The notes: generated by a model not told the origin, from the sequence alone. Positions 25,877 to 36,560 are shown, counted from the stretch's first letter. The stretch is DNA of 64,000 nucleotides from an uncultured Aquimarina sp. (GCA_947498705.1 CANMLW010000003.1:124001-188000), one strand, 5' to 3'. Numbers and translations are program-made.

Positions 25877-28282
25877 TTAGAGAGAATATTTAAAAGACAT
25901 GATAAAATTTCTTCCAGCAGCTGCAATTCCAGAAGAATAAGGTCTATATCTCTGGTCTGTGATGTTTTCTATAGAAAAAATACCTTGTATGTTTTCTGTA
26001 AATTGATATTGCGTTCTTAGATTGAGCGTATACCAGGATGGTGAATAAGGGTTCCCGTTCTGATCTAATGCATATAAGTATTCCTTGCTCTGTTCTGAGG
26101 GAGAAAGGTCTTTATAATCCAGTTCTCCGTTATAAGTTGCAAAAGCATCAATTGTTAATTTAGGTACTGTATAGGTTAGTCGTGTTGTTCCGAATTGTGG
26201 TGAGACATGTCTCGAAGGCGCTACGGTACCATTATCCAATTCTTCTTCTCCTCCTACAAAAGTATACTTAGAGATTAATTTGAAGTTTTTGGCAAAAAGA
26301 TACTCTAACCCTGCTTCAAAACCATGAACTCTTGCATTGGCAGCATTCTGTATTGCCTGCACATTACTTGGCTCTCCATCAAATTCTATCACCGTTTCTC
26401 CATTAAGATTAAAATCCCTTCTCACCAAGGCATCTTTGAGATACGTATAATATGTAGATAGATCTAATGAAAGGTTTTTATCAAAAGATAGCTTCACCCC
26501 TAATTCTCCGTTATAAGCATATTCTGATTTCAAGTCTGGATTAGGTACCACTACCGATCCTGGTTCTGAATCAAAAATCTTACCTACATCGTCAATATTT
26601 GGTGCTCTAAATGCCGTAGAGAAATTTAATTTCCATTGTATCATTTCATTAGGCAACCAACTTAATCCTGCTGTTCCGGTAACGGCTTCTGTATCTAAGT
26701 TTCCTTCGGTAAATGGAAAGTCAAAAAACCTAGTATCAAATTCTGAGTATAATATAATTCGGTTATACCGCAGTCCCCCCTGAAATCTTAATTTTTCGCT
26801 TAATTTATGTTTGATGCTTGAATAAGCTGCAATCGATTGCCAGGTTGCTCCATCTGGATATCTTGAAGGGCTATCGTTAGTTTCACTCGTTTGGATATTT
26901 GTTATTTCACCATTAGAAGCTACTTGATTAAGTACATATTCTAACCCATAATACAACGCAGTATTGTTATTAAACTTTTTCTTAAAATCAAAATTAATAG
27001 AATATGCATCTACCTGTTCTTCTGTTCTTTCTAAATCGGTACTGTTTAGATTGCGATCATTTCTGCTTTCCTGAAAATACTGATAGGCCGCAGTAACCAT
27101 CATCGTATCATACAAGTTGCTCCTTGATTTATGTGTTAAGTTAAAATTACTCATAAACCACCGTTGAGGGCCATAGTACCATTCTGCAGATCTTAATGTA
27201 CCCTCTCTAGGTCTTATCAAACGATCATAACGAGGATAATCTGAAGTTTCTGTATAAATCAAATTTGCATTAATGTCCCATTTATCATTTGGAGCAAAAC
27301 GTACTTTCTGTAATAAATTAATCTGACTATACCCGGTAAAAATTTGCTTTTCGGGGTCTGGGTTTGTGAGTACTACATCTTGCCCACCTCCTGTCTCAAC
27401 GTATTCATTTCTTAGGTACTCATCTGGGCCATGAGATCCCATCTTTAAATCATCAAAATCAGTATAACTAACACTCGTTAAAAATGCCCACTTATCTAGG
27501 CCTATATTGATATCTACATGACCCGTTTTTTCTTCGCTGGCACTTGCATATCGTATCATGGCGTCTCCCAAAAGTCTTGGGTCACCATTTTTAGAAAACT
27601 TAGGTTCTTTTGTATAAAAATTCATTACACCCCCTACAGCATCACTACCATATACTACCGATCCAGGGCCTAAAATTACTTCGGTTCTATCGATGGTAAA
27701 AGGATCTACAGATATTACATTTTGCACATTTCCACCTCTAAAAATGGCTGTATTCATACGAACTCCATCTACAGTAAGCAATAACCTATTTGTCGAAAAT
27801 CCTCTAATAATAGGACTTCCTCCTCCTAATTGGCTCTTTTGAATAAATACTTGGCCGCTACTTTGTAAAAGATCTGCCGAAGTTTGAGGAGTCGAAAGTG
27901 CAATTTGATTTGCAGAAAGGCTAACTATTTTTTGGGTAACATCTCTTTGTTCTTGTTCCCATTTAGAAACAGAAATTACTACCTCTGAAAGTTGATTCTC
28001 ATCTGGTTTCAGATATACTTCTTTAGACTTAAGCACTTTGGATTTCAAAATGCTTACTTCTATATGAGAGATATAATTAAAATAGAGTAATTCACTATCT
28101 GAAAACGCTGTTATATCTGCTACTCCATCAAAATCTGTAATGGTAGTTTTGGATTTGTCCTTATTATATATTGCTACATTAGGAATGGGCTCATAATTTG
28201 AGGTACTATATACCGTTATCCTTTGAGCATTCCCTATTGATGCAAAAAATATAGTGAACAAAAAAAATATAAATAAACGCAT
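25877..28282 (-). CDS. TonB-dependent outer-membrane receptor
   Basis: The 801-residue receptor has a signal peptide (FFLFTIFFASIGNAQ). A carboxypeptidase-regulatory-like beta domain follows (about 20-90, PIPNVAIYNKDKSKTTITDFDGVADI). The plug domain is about residues 110-230 (TSADLLQSSGQVFIQKSQLGG, GGVMNFYTKEP) and a 22-strand barrel ends in FIMSFKYSL with a terminal aromatic/hydrophobic signature. The plug and barrel most resemble heme/siderophore or vitamin receptors, but the ligand cannot be read. No SusD partner is present, so it is not a classic polysaccharide utilisation locus. It begins 3 bp after recO and is followed by a HAD hydrolase. Confidence 0.92.
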   Translation of the reverse strand: MRLFIFFLFTIFFASIGNAQRITVYSTSNYEPIPNVAIYNKDKSKTTITDFDGVADITAFSDSELLYFNYISHIEVSILKSKVLKSKEVYLKPDENQLSEVVISVSKWEQEQRDVTQKIVSLSANQIALSTPQTSADLLQSSGQVFIQKSQLGGGSPIIRGFSTNRLLLTVDGVRMNTAIFRGGNVQNVISVDPFTIDRTEVILGPGSVVYGSDAVGGVMNFYTKEPKFSKNGDPRLLGDAMIRYASASEEKTGHVDINIGLDKWAFLTSVSYTDFDDLKMGSHGPDEYLRNEYVETGGGQDVVLTNPDPEKQIFTGYSQINLLQKVRFAPNDKWDINANLIYTETSDYPRYDRLIRPREGTLRSAEWYYGPQRWFMSNFNLTHKSRSNLYDTMMVTAAYQYFQESRNDRNLNSTDLERTEEQVDAYSINFDFKKKFNNNTALYYGLEYVLNQVASNGEITNIQTSETNDSPSRYPDGATWQSIAAYSSIKHKLSEKLRFQGGLRYNRIILYSEFDTRFFDFPFTEGNLDTEAVTGTAGLSWLPNEMIQWKLNFSTAFRAPNIDDVGKIFDSEPGSVVVPNPDLKSEYAYNGELGVKLSFDKNLSLDLSTYYTYLKDALVRRDFNLNGETVIEFDGEPSNVQAIQNAANARVHGFEAGLEYLFAKNFKLISKYTFVGGEEELDNGTVAPSRHVSPQFGTTRLTYTVPKLTIDAFATYNGELDYKDLSPSEQSKEYLYALDQNGNPYSPSWYTLNLRTQYQFTENIQGIFSIENITDQRYRPYSSGIAAAGRNFIMSFKYSL

Positions 28283-28285
28283 TAC

Positions 28286-29005
28286 TTAACTAAAAATTTC
28301 GTTTAGAACAGAAAGAGATTTTGGCTTTCTAAAACCGTGCAAATGTAGTTCAAAATATACTAATAGCATAGTTAGTAATTCTCTTCGTAGATTCTTTGAT
28401 AGTTTAATACTCATACTTGCCTCAAATGTTGTGCCTAAAAATCTTTTAAATTGTTCTACTTGATCACCTTTTATACAGTGTATATTAGTACTTGTTGATT
28501 GAAAAACGCCTTCTTCCAGATTAAAATAATCTAACTCTAAATGAGAAATATCAGGATAAAACCCTAAATATTGCGTGAGTTTGGTTAAAAACACAATATG
28601 AAAATTTCCTATGGTCTCATGCGTATCTAACCAAAGTAAAGTAGTTTCGATATATTCGAATAATGCTACATTAGCTTCTTCTTCCTGGATCGAATTCTTA
28701 AGAATTTCTGAAACAAAAAAAACCAATGAGCTTTTTACAAAATCAGAATGCAAAGAGGTATATACCGTTTTTATTTTTGCATCTTTTATTCTTTCTAACG
28801 ATCCTTTATCTCTATGTACCGCTTCTATCTCTAACAAAGTTAGTGGTTGAAAACAGGAGATTCTTAACTTTCCTCTTTTAGATTTTACAATCCCTTTAAG
28901 TAAATAGGAGCGTAAGCCACTTTCTCTGGTATATAAAGAAACAATGAGATCTGCCTCACCATAACGTAAAGAATGGATAACTATTGCTGATGTATTTATA
29001 ATCAT
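28286..29005 (-). CDS. recO: DNA repair protein RecO
   Basis: The 239-residue protein is RecO, which loads RecA with RecR during recombinational repair. The N-terminal OB fold is evident in INTSAIVIHSLRYGEADLIVSLYTRESGLRSYLLKGIVKSKRGK and SCFQPLTLLEIEAVHRDKGSLERIKDAKI. The C-terminal helical part is IHCIKGDQVEQFKRFLG to LLTMLLVYFELHLHGFRKPKSL. The CxxC zinc motif found in many RecO proteins is absent, as in other Bacteroidota (family knowledge). It precedes the TonB receptor with 3 bp spacing. Confidence 0.93.
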   Translation of the reverse strand: MIINTSAIVIHSLRYGEADLIVSLYTRESGLRSYLLKGIVKSKRGKLRISCFQPLTLLEIEAVHRDKGSLERIKDAKIKTVYTSLHSDFVKSSLVFFVSEILKNSIQEEEANVALFEYIETTLLWLDTHETIGNFHIVFLTKLTQYLGFYPDISHLELDYFNLEEGVFQSTSTNIHCIKGDQVEQFKRFLGTTFEASMSIKLSKNLRRELLTMLLVYFELHLHGFRKPKSLSVLNEIFS

Positions 29006-29210
29006 CGTAAAGCGAAAATAACTAAAAAAGTAATCTTATTTCTAAACCGTTTTTATCATCTAACCTTTTAAAAACAACATCAAAACATATACTCTATTGA
29101 TAACAAAAGTGATATAGTAAAACTATGGGGTAAAATTCACCTTAAAACAACACCTTTTTAAGTGGTTTAATCATTCTTATATTTCAAAAATAATCGATCG
29201 TATTTACTTT

Positions 29211-29732
29211 TTATTTTTTTGGAGGATACTTATTCATCGATTTTTTTATGATTTGTTGAAAAAAATTAGTTCGTGTATTTGGAGAAGCATTGGGGTGAAA
29301 TCTTCTTTCTGTTATTGCCTGCCATACAAGTGCATCTTTTTTTACGTCAATAAAATCTATTGTGAGCTCTAGAATTGTCTGCGAGCCTCCTACAGGGATA
29401 GCTCCTCCTAGCCCTATATTAATACCTCCACCGCCACTACCAACACCCACTCCTATGGTATTTGTAGAAGCTTTTTCTGAAGAACTTGTTTTAAAATTGA
29501 TGTATATATCAGGAGCTTCTGATTTTATAAATCCTTTTGCCTTCATTTCATTTTCGGTAACCATTAATAGACGCTTTTGATCCAGATCACTAAGCCCCGA
29601 CACCATTTCTGGGTAAAAAGCATAGGTTTTATATTCTAAAAAATCTTGCTTTTCATCATAATCATGAACAACATATGCTCCCCCGCAAGAAACCAGGATA
29701 AATGCCAAAAACAACAGAATAAGATGCCTCAT
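29211..29732 (-). CDS. DUF4136 lipoprotein
   Basis: The 173-residue protein has a lipoprotein signal (MRHLILLFLAFILVSC) followed by DUF4136: FLEYKTYAFYPE, then MKAKGFIKSEAPDIYINF, a central Gly-rich loop (GVGVGSGGGGINIGLGGAIPVGG), and DVKKDALVWQAITERRFHPNASP. The family resembles outer-membrane-associated lipoproteins of unknown function. It is a stand-alone gene. Confidence 0.88.
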   Translation of the reverse strand: MRHLILLFLAFILVSCGGAYVVHDYDEKQDFLEYKTYAFYPEMVSGLSDLDQKRLLMVTENEMKAKGFIKSEAPDIYINFKTSSSEKASTNTIGVGVGSGGGGINIGLGGAIPVGGSQTILELTIDFIDVKKDALVWQAITERRFHPNASPNTRTNFFQQIIKKSMNKYPPKK

Positions 29733-29814
29733 AGCGCAAATTTTGTTTTAAAAGTACACAACCTAATTGACACTAACGAACTTTCTGAGTAAAATCAAGA
29801 CATAGCTATTCAAT

Positions 29815-29844
29815 AAAAAAACCGTTTGAGGAAAACTCAAACGG
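29815..29844 (-). terminator. rho-independent terminator of the glutamate dehydrogenase gene
   Basis: On the minus strand the 9-bp stem CCGTTTGAG/CTCAAACGG (29822-29830 with 29836-29844) is followed by seven Ts (29815-29821), 27 bp after the stop. Confidence 0.85.
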
Positions 29845-29870
29845 CTTAACTATATTTTATAAAACAAAGT

Positions 29871-31226
<1,356 letters not shown>

Positions 31227-31261
31227 TTAATAGATCTAATCTAAAAGTTGAAATTTTAGGC

Positions 31262-31269
31262 CAAATATA
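31262..31269 (-). promoter_or_regulatory. putative -7 element for gdhA
   Basis: On the minus strand TATATTTG matches TAnnTTTG exactly, 47 bp upstream of the start codon. No clear -33 box at the expected spacing. Confidence 0.45.
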
Positions 31270-31317
31270 TGATATTCCTAAAAAAACACGTTTATTTTTT
31301 TGAATTTAATAATTTAC

Positions 31318-32457
31318 TTATCCTATTGCTTGTTCTAGGTCCTGGATCAGGTCTTCAACATCTTCTATCCCTACACTTAGTCTTATTAAAGAATCGACTA
31401 CTCCTGTTTTTTCACGTTCTTCTTTGGGAATAGATGCGTGTGTCATACTTGCAGGGTGACCAGCTAGGCTTTCTACACCGCCAAGTGATTCTGCCAAGGT
31501 AAAGACCTTTAAGTTTTCTATAATTTTAATAGCGCTATTATAATCACTGCCTTTGGTTACAAAAGAGATCATCCCACCAAAACCATTCATTTGATCCTTG
31601 GCAATATCATGATTAGGGTGATCTTCAAAACCTGGCCAATATACTTTTTCTATTTTTGGATGGTTCTTTAGGTATTTTGCAATTACCTCTCCATTCTCAC
31701 AATGTCTTTGCATTCTTATATGCAATGTTTTTATACCTCTAAGTACCAAAAAGCTGTCTTGAGGACCACAAACCGCACCACTTGCATTTTGAATAAAATA
31801 CAGCTTTTCTGCCAATTGATCATCTTTTACAATCAAAGCCCCCATCACTACATCACTATGACCTCCTAAATATTTGGTAGCACTATGCATAACTATATCT
31901 GCACCAAGGTCTAGTGGAACTTGTAAATATGGTGTTGCAAACGTATTATCTACAGCCAATAAAATATTGTGCTTTTTGGACACCTTGGCAACGCCCTTAA
32001 TATCAATGACATTCATCATTGGGTTAGTGGGTGTCTCTACCCAAATTAACTTAGTATTTGCATTGATATATTGCTCTAAATTGTCTGCATTTTCTAGTCC
32101 TATAAAATGAAACTTAATTCCAAAATCCTCGAATATTTTGGTAAACAAACGATAGGTACCCCCATATAAATCATTAGTAGAAATAACCTCATCACCAGGC
32201 TTTAGTAATTTGATAACTGCATCGATCGCTGCCAATCCAGATCCAAAAGCCAATCCATACTTTCCGTTTTCTATACTTGCAAAAGAATCTTCTAGTGCTT
32301 TTCTTGTTGGATTATGAGTTCTACTATATTCGAAACCTTTATGCCCCCCAGGAGTGGTTTGTGCATAGGTTGATGTTTGGTATATAGGTGGCATTACTGC
32401 TCCATAAGCAGGGTCGTGCTTTTGTCCGCCGTGTATTGCTTTTGTATTAAACTTCAT
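31318..32457 (-). CDS. trans-sulfuration PLP enzyme (cystathionine gamma-synthase/lyase)
   Basis: The 379-residue enzyme belongs to the Cys/Met metabolism PLP family. The PLP-binding lysine is Lys195 in SATKYLGGHSDVV. Conserved regions are GGQKHDPAYGAVMPPIYQTST, YSRTHNPTR, FGSGLAAIDA, VETPTNPM and SLGGVESLAGHPASMTH near the C-terminus. Such proteins act as cystathionine gamma-synthase (methionine synthesis), gamma-lyase (cysteine synthesis) or both; sequence alone does not separate them. The upstream region contains a perfect 20-bp inverted repeat that may affect expression. Confidence 0.92.
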   Translation of the reverse strand: MKFNTKAIHGGQKHDPAYGAVMPPIYQTSTYAQTTPGGHKGFEYSRTHNPTRKALEDSFASIENGKYGLAFGSGLAAIDAVIKLLKPGDEVISTNDLYGGTYRLFTKIFEDFGIKFHFIGLENADNLEQYINANTKLIWVETPTNPMMNVIDIKGVAKVSKKHNILLAVDNTFATPYLQVPLDLGADIVMHSATKYLGGHSDVVMGALIVKDDQLAEKLYFIQNASGAVCGPQDSFLVLRGIKTLHIRMQRHCENGEVIAKYLKNHPKIEKVYWPGFEDHPNHDIAKDQMNGFGGMISFVTKGSDYNSAIKIIENLKVFTLAESLGGVESLAGHPASMTHASIPKEEREKTGVVDSLIRLSVGIEDVEDLIQDLEQAIG

Positions 32458-32503
32458 TTTCTATATTTTTTAAATCCCCAGAACGGTCACAATTGCATTT
32501 TTA

Positions 32504-32590
32504 ACAGAAAATGAACAAGTTAATTTTTCATCTTCATTCCAACAATTTGTTGATTTTTAACAGGAAAAACTTAACTTGTTCATTTTCTGT
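32504..32590. promoter_or_regulatory. perfect 20-bp inverted repeat between the trans-sulfuration gene and a DUF3298 gene
   Basis: A 20-nt arm at 32504-32523 (beginning ACAGAAAATGAAC) pairs perfectly with 32571-32590, with 47 nt between. The spacer contains a smaller palindrome (CAACAATTTGTTG, 32540-32552). A TTTTTAACAG sequence also recurs in direct orientation at the left arm and just before the right arm. It lies in the divergent promoter gap and may be an mRNA structure, operator or remnant of a small mobile repeat. Confidence 0.6.
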
Positions 32591-32655
32591 CAAAACCGCA
32601 ACAAATGTATGACTAAATTCGTTCTTATCATATTCCGAAGAATACCTTTTAGTAG

Positions 32656-33435
32656 ATGATTAACATAAAAACTAACACACAGTTGAGATTTATTTTTTTT
32701 ATAGGCATTTTACTTGCTGTATATGGTTGTCATAAAAAAGAGCTTTTTACTTTTGAAGAGCAAAAGTTCACAATAGATTCTATTGTAGGTTGTAAAACCG
32801 AGGACTGTGCTTCTGTCGAAATTAATTTGATAAAAGTAATCGATAATCATACGATTACTAATGCAATTAATACACAAATAGAGCAGGCTGCGTGTTCTAT
32901 ATTGAATATTGATGAAAATGGTGCATTAACTACCGTCAAAGATGCTATTCGACAGTTTAACACCTCTTATCAGAATATTAGTAAGCAGTTTCCTGACGAA
33001 ACCGCTCCTTATGAAGCGACTATAGATTGTAAACTTGGTTTTCAATGTAAAAGTTTAATCTCTATCGCTATAGACTCTTATGTTTATACAGGTGGTGCTC
33101 ATGGATATGGGGGAGTTTCCTATATTAACATGGATGCTATAAATGGAAAAAGACTTTCTAACAAAGCCTTGTTTAAAGATTATAATGGTTTTGTAAATCA
33201 TGCCGAAAAGGCATTTAGGGTACAACATAAAATTCTTGATGAGTCCCCCATTAATAGCACAGGTTTCTTTTTTGAAAATGATACTTTTAGTCTACCCGAG
33301 AATATTGGATTAACAGATACCGAAGTCATTCTGCTTTATAACCCATATGAAATCAGTTCTTATGCTGAAGGATCGATCGAATTAAAGCTTAATAAACAAG
33401 ACGTAGCTTCTTATTTTGCTTTTGATATTTTGTAA
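32656..33435 (+). CDS. DUF4163/DUF3298 lipoprotein
   Basis: The 259-residue protein has a lipoprotein signal (RFIFFIGILLAVYGC). An N-terminal DUF4163-like half (VEINLIKVIDNHTITNAINTQIEQAA) is followed by a C-terminal DUF3298 half (YVYTGGAHGYGGVSYINMDAINGKRLSNKALFKD, then ENIGLTDTEVILLYNPYEISSYAEGSIELKL). In Bacillus, DUF3298 forms the sensor part of anti-sigma factor RsiV; here it is a free envelope lipoprotein, so lysozyme binding is only a family-level thought. It ends before a bidirectional terminator. Confidence 0.9.
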   Translation: MINIKTNTQLRFIFFIGILLAVYGCHKKELFTFEEQKFTIDSIVGCKTEDCASVEINLIKVIDNHTITNAINTQIEQAACSILNIDENGALTTVKDAIRQFNTSYQNISKQFPDETAPYEATIDCKLGFQCKSLISIAIDSYVYTGGAHGYGGVSYINMDAINGKRLSNKALFKDYNGFVNHAEKAFRVQHKILDESPINSTGFFFENDTFSLPENIGLTDTEVILLYNPYEISSYAEGSIELKLNKQDVASYFAFDIL

Positions 33436-33466
33436 GTTACTTTACCTAATTTCTGAATAACTCGTT

Positions 33467-33520
33467 AAAAAAAACAGCAAACCCCAATTTTTTTTAAACA
33501 TTTAGGGTTTGCTATTTTTA
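33467..33520. terminator. bidirectional rho-independent terminator
   Basis: The stem AGCAAACCC/GGGTTTGCT (33476-33484 with 33505-33513) is flanked by an A-run on the left (33467-33474) and a T-rich stretch on the right (33515-33520). It can serve both the DUF3298 gene and the convergent LRR gene. Confidence 0.8.
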
Positions 33521-33603
33521 TTTAATAATCTAGTATTTTTAACAAAATGATCATCCTACTATGAAGAAAAAGTAGTAACAATTTAGCTCTTTCTTTTTTT
33601 AAT

Positions 33604-34812
33604 CTACTCTACTACTATTTTTTTAGAATATTGACTTTTGTTGTCTGTTACTTTTATAATATATACACCTTTCGGAATATTGCTTAATTGAAACTCTACT
33701 TTAGAAGAAAACACCTGTTCTTTTCTTACAACTTGTCCCGTAATCGAAATGAGTTCCCATTTAACAATTCCTGTCAAATTTTTATTCAGCTGTAATGTTA
33801 TACGACCCGATGTCGGATTTGGGTAAAGCTTTAGCTTATTCATGTGCGAAGAATTACTTAATATCTTTGAAATTTCTTTGCTATCAGAACAAGCAATAGT
33901 AGACCACGATGCTTTGGGAGGTTTTAGAAAATTAGGATTTGCCGCTGCAGCTACTTCATCAATCACACGAATACATGTAAGATTAGGGTTTTGCGAACAT
34001 GAAATCCTGTTTACCAAAAGGTTGTTACTAATATCTATCGTAGTGAAATTACAACCATAAGCAATATAGGATTCTAGTAATAGATTATTGCTAAGGTTTA
34101 CACTATTCAAATTTGGACAATTTACATTTCTTAAATGCCTAAGTTTAGTATTTTTTGTAACATCTAACAAATTAATGGCATTTAACCCACAATCAAAAAC
34201 TTGTAGGTCAACCAATGCATTTACATCAATAGAAGTCAATTGGTTATCTCTTAATGATAATTCTTCTAACCGTATATTTTTACTAAGATCTATTGAAGAA
34301 ATTTTATTATTATTTAAGCTTAATTTAGTTATATTTGAAAGGCCACTAAGATCAATTTCTGTTAAATTATTTAGATATAATATAACCTTTTTTAGATTTG
34401 GATTTTCACCCAAAACTATTGAATTGAGCATACTATTTGTACACCGAAAACTTTCAAGATTACTATTTTTACTGAGATCTAGTTTTGGTAAGCGAATGTC
34501 AGATATATTTAAGTTTTTAAGATTAACAAAGGCATCTAATCCTGTTAAATCGGATATACTCGAAGACGTAATTCTATATTCGGTAATTGCCTCGGCTTCT
34601 TCACATTGAATTTCACCATCATTATTTACATCTATCAATGGGTTAGGTGGATTGTAGTGATTAGGATTTAACAATAAATTTTTAAAATTCGCATCTGGTA
34701 TATTTATAATTTCAGAACATTGGGCTTTTGCACTGATTATAGAGCTCCCGTATAAAACTCCCATTAATACAAGAAGAATCCATTTACTTTTTTTTAGATT
34801 TTTTGTTTTCAT
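33604..34812 (-). CDS. secreted leucine-rich-repeat protein with T9SS sorting domain
   Basis: The 402-residue protein is counted from the ATG at 34812; a preceding ATG at 34830 adds six residues. A signal peptide ends SAKAQ. The next ~60 residues contain a calcium-loop-like segment (DVNNDGEIQCEEAE). About nine LRR units of 20-22 residues follow (LTEIDLSGLSNITKLSLNNNKISSIDLSKN pattern), then a short linker, then a T9SS type A tail (LYPNPTSGRITLQLN to KKIVVE). LRR proteins of this layout are surface or extracellular and often mediate adhesion. The terminator at 33467-33520 lies after it. Confidence 0.9.
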   Translation of the reverse strand: MKTKNLKKSKWILLVLMGVLYGSSIISAKAQCSEIINIPDANFKNLLLNPNHYNPPNPLIDVNNDGEIQCEEAEAITEYRITSSSISDLTGLDAFVNLKNLNISDIRLPKLDLSKNSNLESFRCTNSMLNSIVLGENPNLKKVILYLNNLTEIDLSGLSNITKLSLNNNKISSIDLSKNIRLEELSLRDNQLTSIDVNALVDLQVFDCGLNAINLLDVTKNTKLRHLRNVNCPNLNSVNLSNNLLLESYIAYGCNFTTIDISNNLLVNRISCSQNPNLTCIRVIDEVAAAANPNFLKPPKASWSTIACSDSKEISKILSNSSHMNKLKLYPNPTSGRITLQLNKNLTGIVKWELISITGQVVRKEQVFSSKVEFQLSNIPKGVYIIKVTDNKSQYSKKIVVE

Positions 34813-35246
34813 AGTAATTTTTGAAATCATTAGTAATTATGGCATTGGTTACAAAAAACTCAAACAACTCTACGTGCAAAGTTGTCTCTTTTTTATTTGA
34901 TCTATTAAATAGTTAGTAGTGGTAAACCAAGGTAAAAATAGTAGAGCACTGGTGATTACCCCCCACCCTAAATGGGTAGTTTTTAAAGAAAAAGTTTGAT
35001 TCTTTCCTTTAAAATTATACTTCTTCAGATTACTAAGAATCTAATTTTCAAAAATTAAGAATAGGTCGGTTTTATTAAAGATTACAAAGAAATAAATCAC
35101 CATATTCAGGGATATATGATAAGGAGCAAATCACCGTTTACAGGGATATACTAGTAAAAAACAGTTTATAATTTTGGTTTTCTAAAATCAACAGCTACTA
35201 CTGTGGTAGCTTAAAGAAAAATGTTCAACTTAAATTTAAAAACAGT
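34813..35246. other. divergent intergenic region with tandem operator-like repeats
   Basis: The region separates the LRR gene and the FG-GAP lipoprotein gene. It contains a C-rich ACCC-TAAA-TGGGT palindrome near 34970 and two 23-nt direct repeats (35094-35150), listed separately. No gene was seen. Confidence 0.6.
35094..35150 (+). promoter_or_regulatory. two 23-nt direct repeats upstream of the FG-GAP lipoprotein
   Basis: Copies at 35094-35116 and 35128-35150 match at 20 of 23 positions. They begin AAATCACC and end CAGGGATATA, with a 34-bp period. The second ends 96 bp before the ATG at 35247. No other copy was found in the window. Confidence 0.55.
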
Positions 35247-36296
35247 ATGAAAAAACTAAAATTATTTACACCAATCGCAATGGTTTTATTATTAAGTTCC
35301 TGCGAAAAAGATCAATTGAATACCATTGATGAGTCTGTAGAATCCAATGAAAATATCAAAGAAATTGATGAATTGTATTCTGCTAAGTCTTCTAATCGCC
35401 CATTTTTAATTGGCCATAGCTTTCAAGGATCTCCGGGATGGGTACGTTCGGGAGATTTTAATGGAGACGGTAGAGATGACCTTGTAGAGCTAACGCAAAG
35501 AGAGGCAAATATTGTGTTATCTTACGGATGGTCTGGAATAGGCTCTACAATAGCTTCTACTGATGGTAGGTATGGAGGTTCAGCATATACCTTTTCAGGA
35601 GACTTTAATGGCGATGGAAGGGCAGATATCGCTTCAGCTAGTGGAGGAACGGTGTATATGAAATTAAATAGACCTTGGAGTAACCCAATATCGTTTACCT
35701 CTACAGATTGGTCTGTAACTCCTTTATGGGGAGCTGGTAGTAATACGGTTGTGGGAGATTTTAATGGAGACGGAAAAGATGATATTGCTTCAGCAGCTGG
35801 AACATCTGTATTTATGAAAATATCCCAAGGAAATAAATTTTCTAGCTTGACATGGAGTAACAATGGTAGATGGGGTGCACGAGGGTATACATTGGCAGGA
35901 GATTTTAATGGAGACGGTAGAGATGATATCATTTCGCCAGGAGGGCAAACCATTCATATCAAACAATCTACAGGTTCAGGATTTATAAGCAAACAACACA
36001 CAACTACTCATCGCTGGGGCGGTAGTGGTTATACCTGGATGGCAGATACTGACGGAAATGGAAAAGATGAATTAATCACTGCTATGGGTACTACCATTAT
36101 AAAAAGAGAGTGGATCAGCGGAAATGAATGGTCTTATACAACATCAACTACTGAGCAGCATTGGGGCTCACCTGGCTACAATTTTGTAATGGACTACCTA
36201 GGTGATGATAGTGATCAGACTATTGTTTCGTACATAATTGGACCAGATGATTATCATAATTTAGATCTTCATACATTTAACAGCCCGTTTCAATAA
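35247..36296 (+). CDS. FG-GAP/VCBS-repeat lipoprotein
   Basis: The 349-residue lipoprotein signal is MKKLKLFTPIAMVLLLSSC. The mature part contains at least five repeated calcium-binding blades, each with the D-F-N-G-D-G-R/K-D-D pattern (four copies of DFNGDGxxD, then DTDGNGKDEL), spaced about 45-48 residues, as in FG-GAP/VCBS beta-propellers. Ser/Thr- and Trp-rich loops lie between. Such proteins are surface-displayed binding proteins; the ligand is unknown. It is divergent from the LRR gene and preceded by paired direct repeats. A strong terminator follows. Confidence 0.88.
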   Translation: MKKLKLFTPIAMVLLLSSCEKDQLNTIDESVESNENIKEIDELYSAKSSNRPFLIGHSFQGSPGWVRSGDFNGDGRDDLVELTQREANIVLSYGWSGIGSTIASTDGRYGGSAYTFSGDFNGDGRADIASASGGTVYMKLNRPWSNPISFTSTDWSVTPLWGAGSNTVVGDFNGDGKDDIASAAGTSVFMKISQGNKFSSLTWSNNGRWGARGYTLAGDFNGDGRDDIISPGGQTIHIKQSTGSGFISKQHTTTHRWGGSGYTWMADTDGNGKDELITAMGTTIIKREWISGNEWSYTTSTTEQHWGSPGYNFVMDYLGDDSDQTIVSYIIGPDDYHNLDLHTFNSPFQ

Positions 36297-36412
36297 AAAA
36301 TATGAAGATAGGTTGATAGTAAATTAATTCGCCTATAATCCCCAAAAAGTTAACAACTCACTGATGTGCGAATGCCTGTGACTTCGCACGACAAACAACA
36401 AGTGTCATATTA

Positions 36413-36449
36413 AAAAGCTACGATGTGTCAAAACATGCCGTAGCTTTTT
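36413..36449 (+). terminator. rho-independent terminator after the FG-GAP lipoprotein
   Basis: The 10-bp stem AAAAGCTACG/CGTAGCTTTT (36413-36422 with 36439-36448), an inner ATGT/ACAT stem and terminal Ts form a good terminator, about 115 bp past the stop. A second, weaker hairpin lies at 36508-36528. Confidence 0.75.
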
Positions 36450-36560
36450 ATGTATAGGTATTCTAAGAAGTTGCAAACTGTGTAAAGCCATGGTACAAGA
36501 AAATCTCCAAAGGTTTCAAAAACCTTTGAGGATATATTCTGACCTATATTTAAATACGGA

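Noticed and set aside
36365..36389. Small hairpin GTGCGA/TCGCAC after the FG-GAP gene
   Set aside because: Short and without a T-tract; the stronger terminator lies at 36413-36449.
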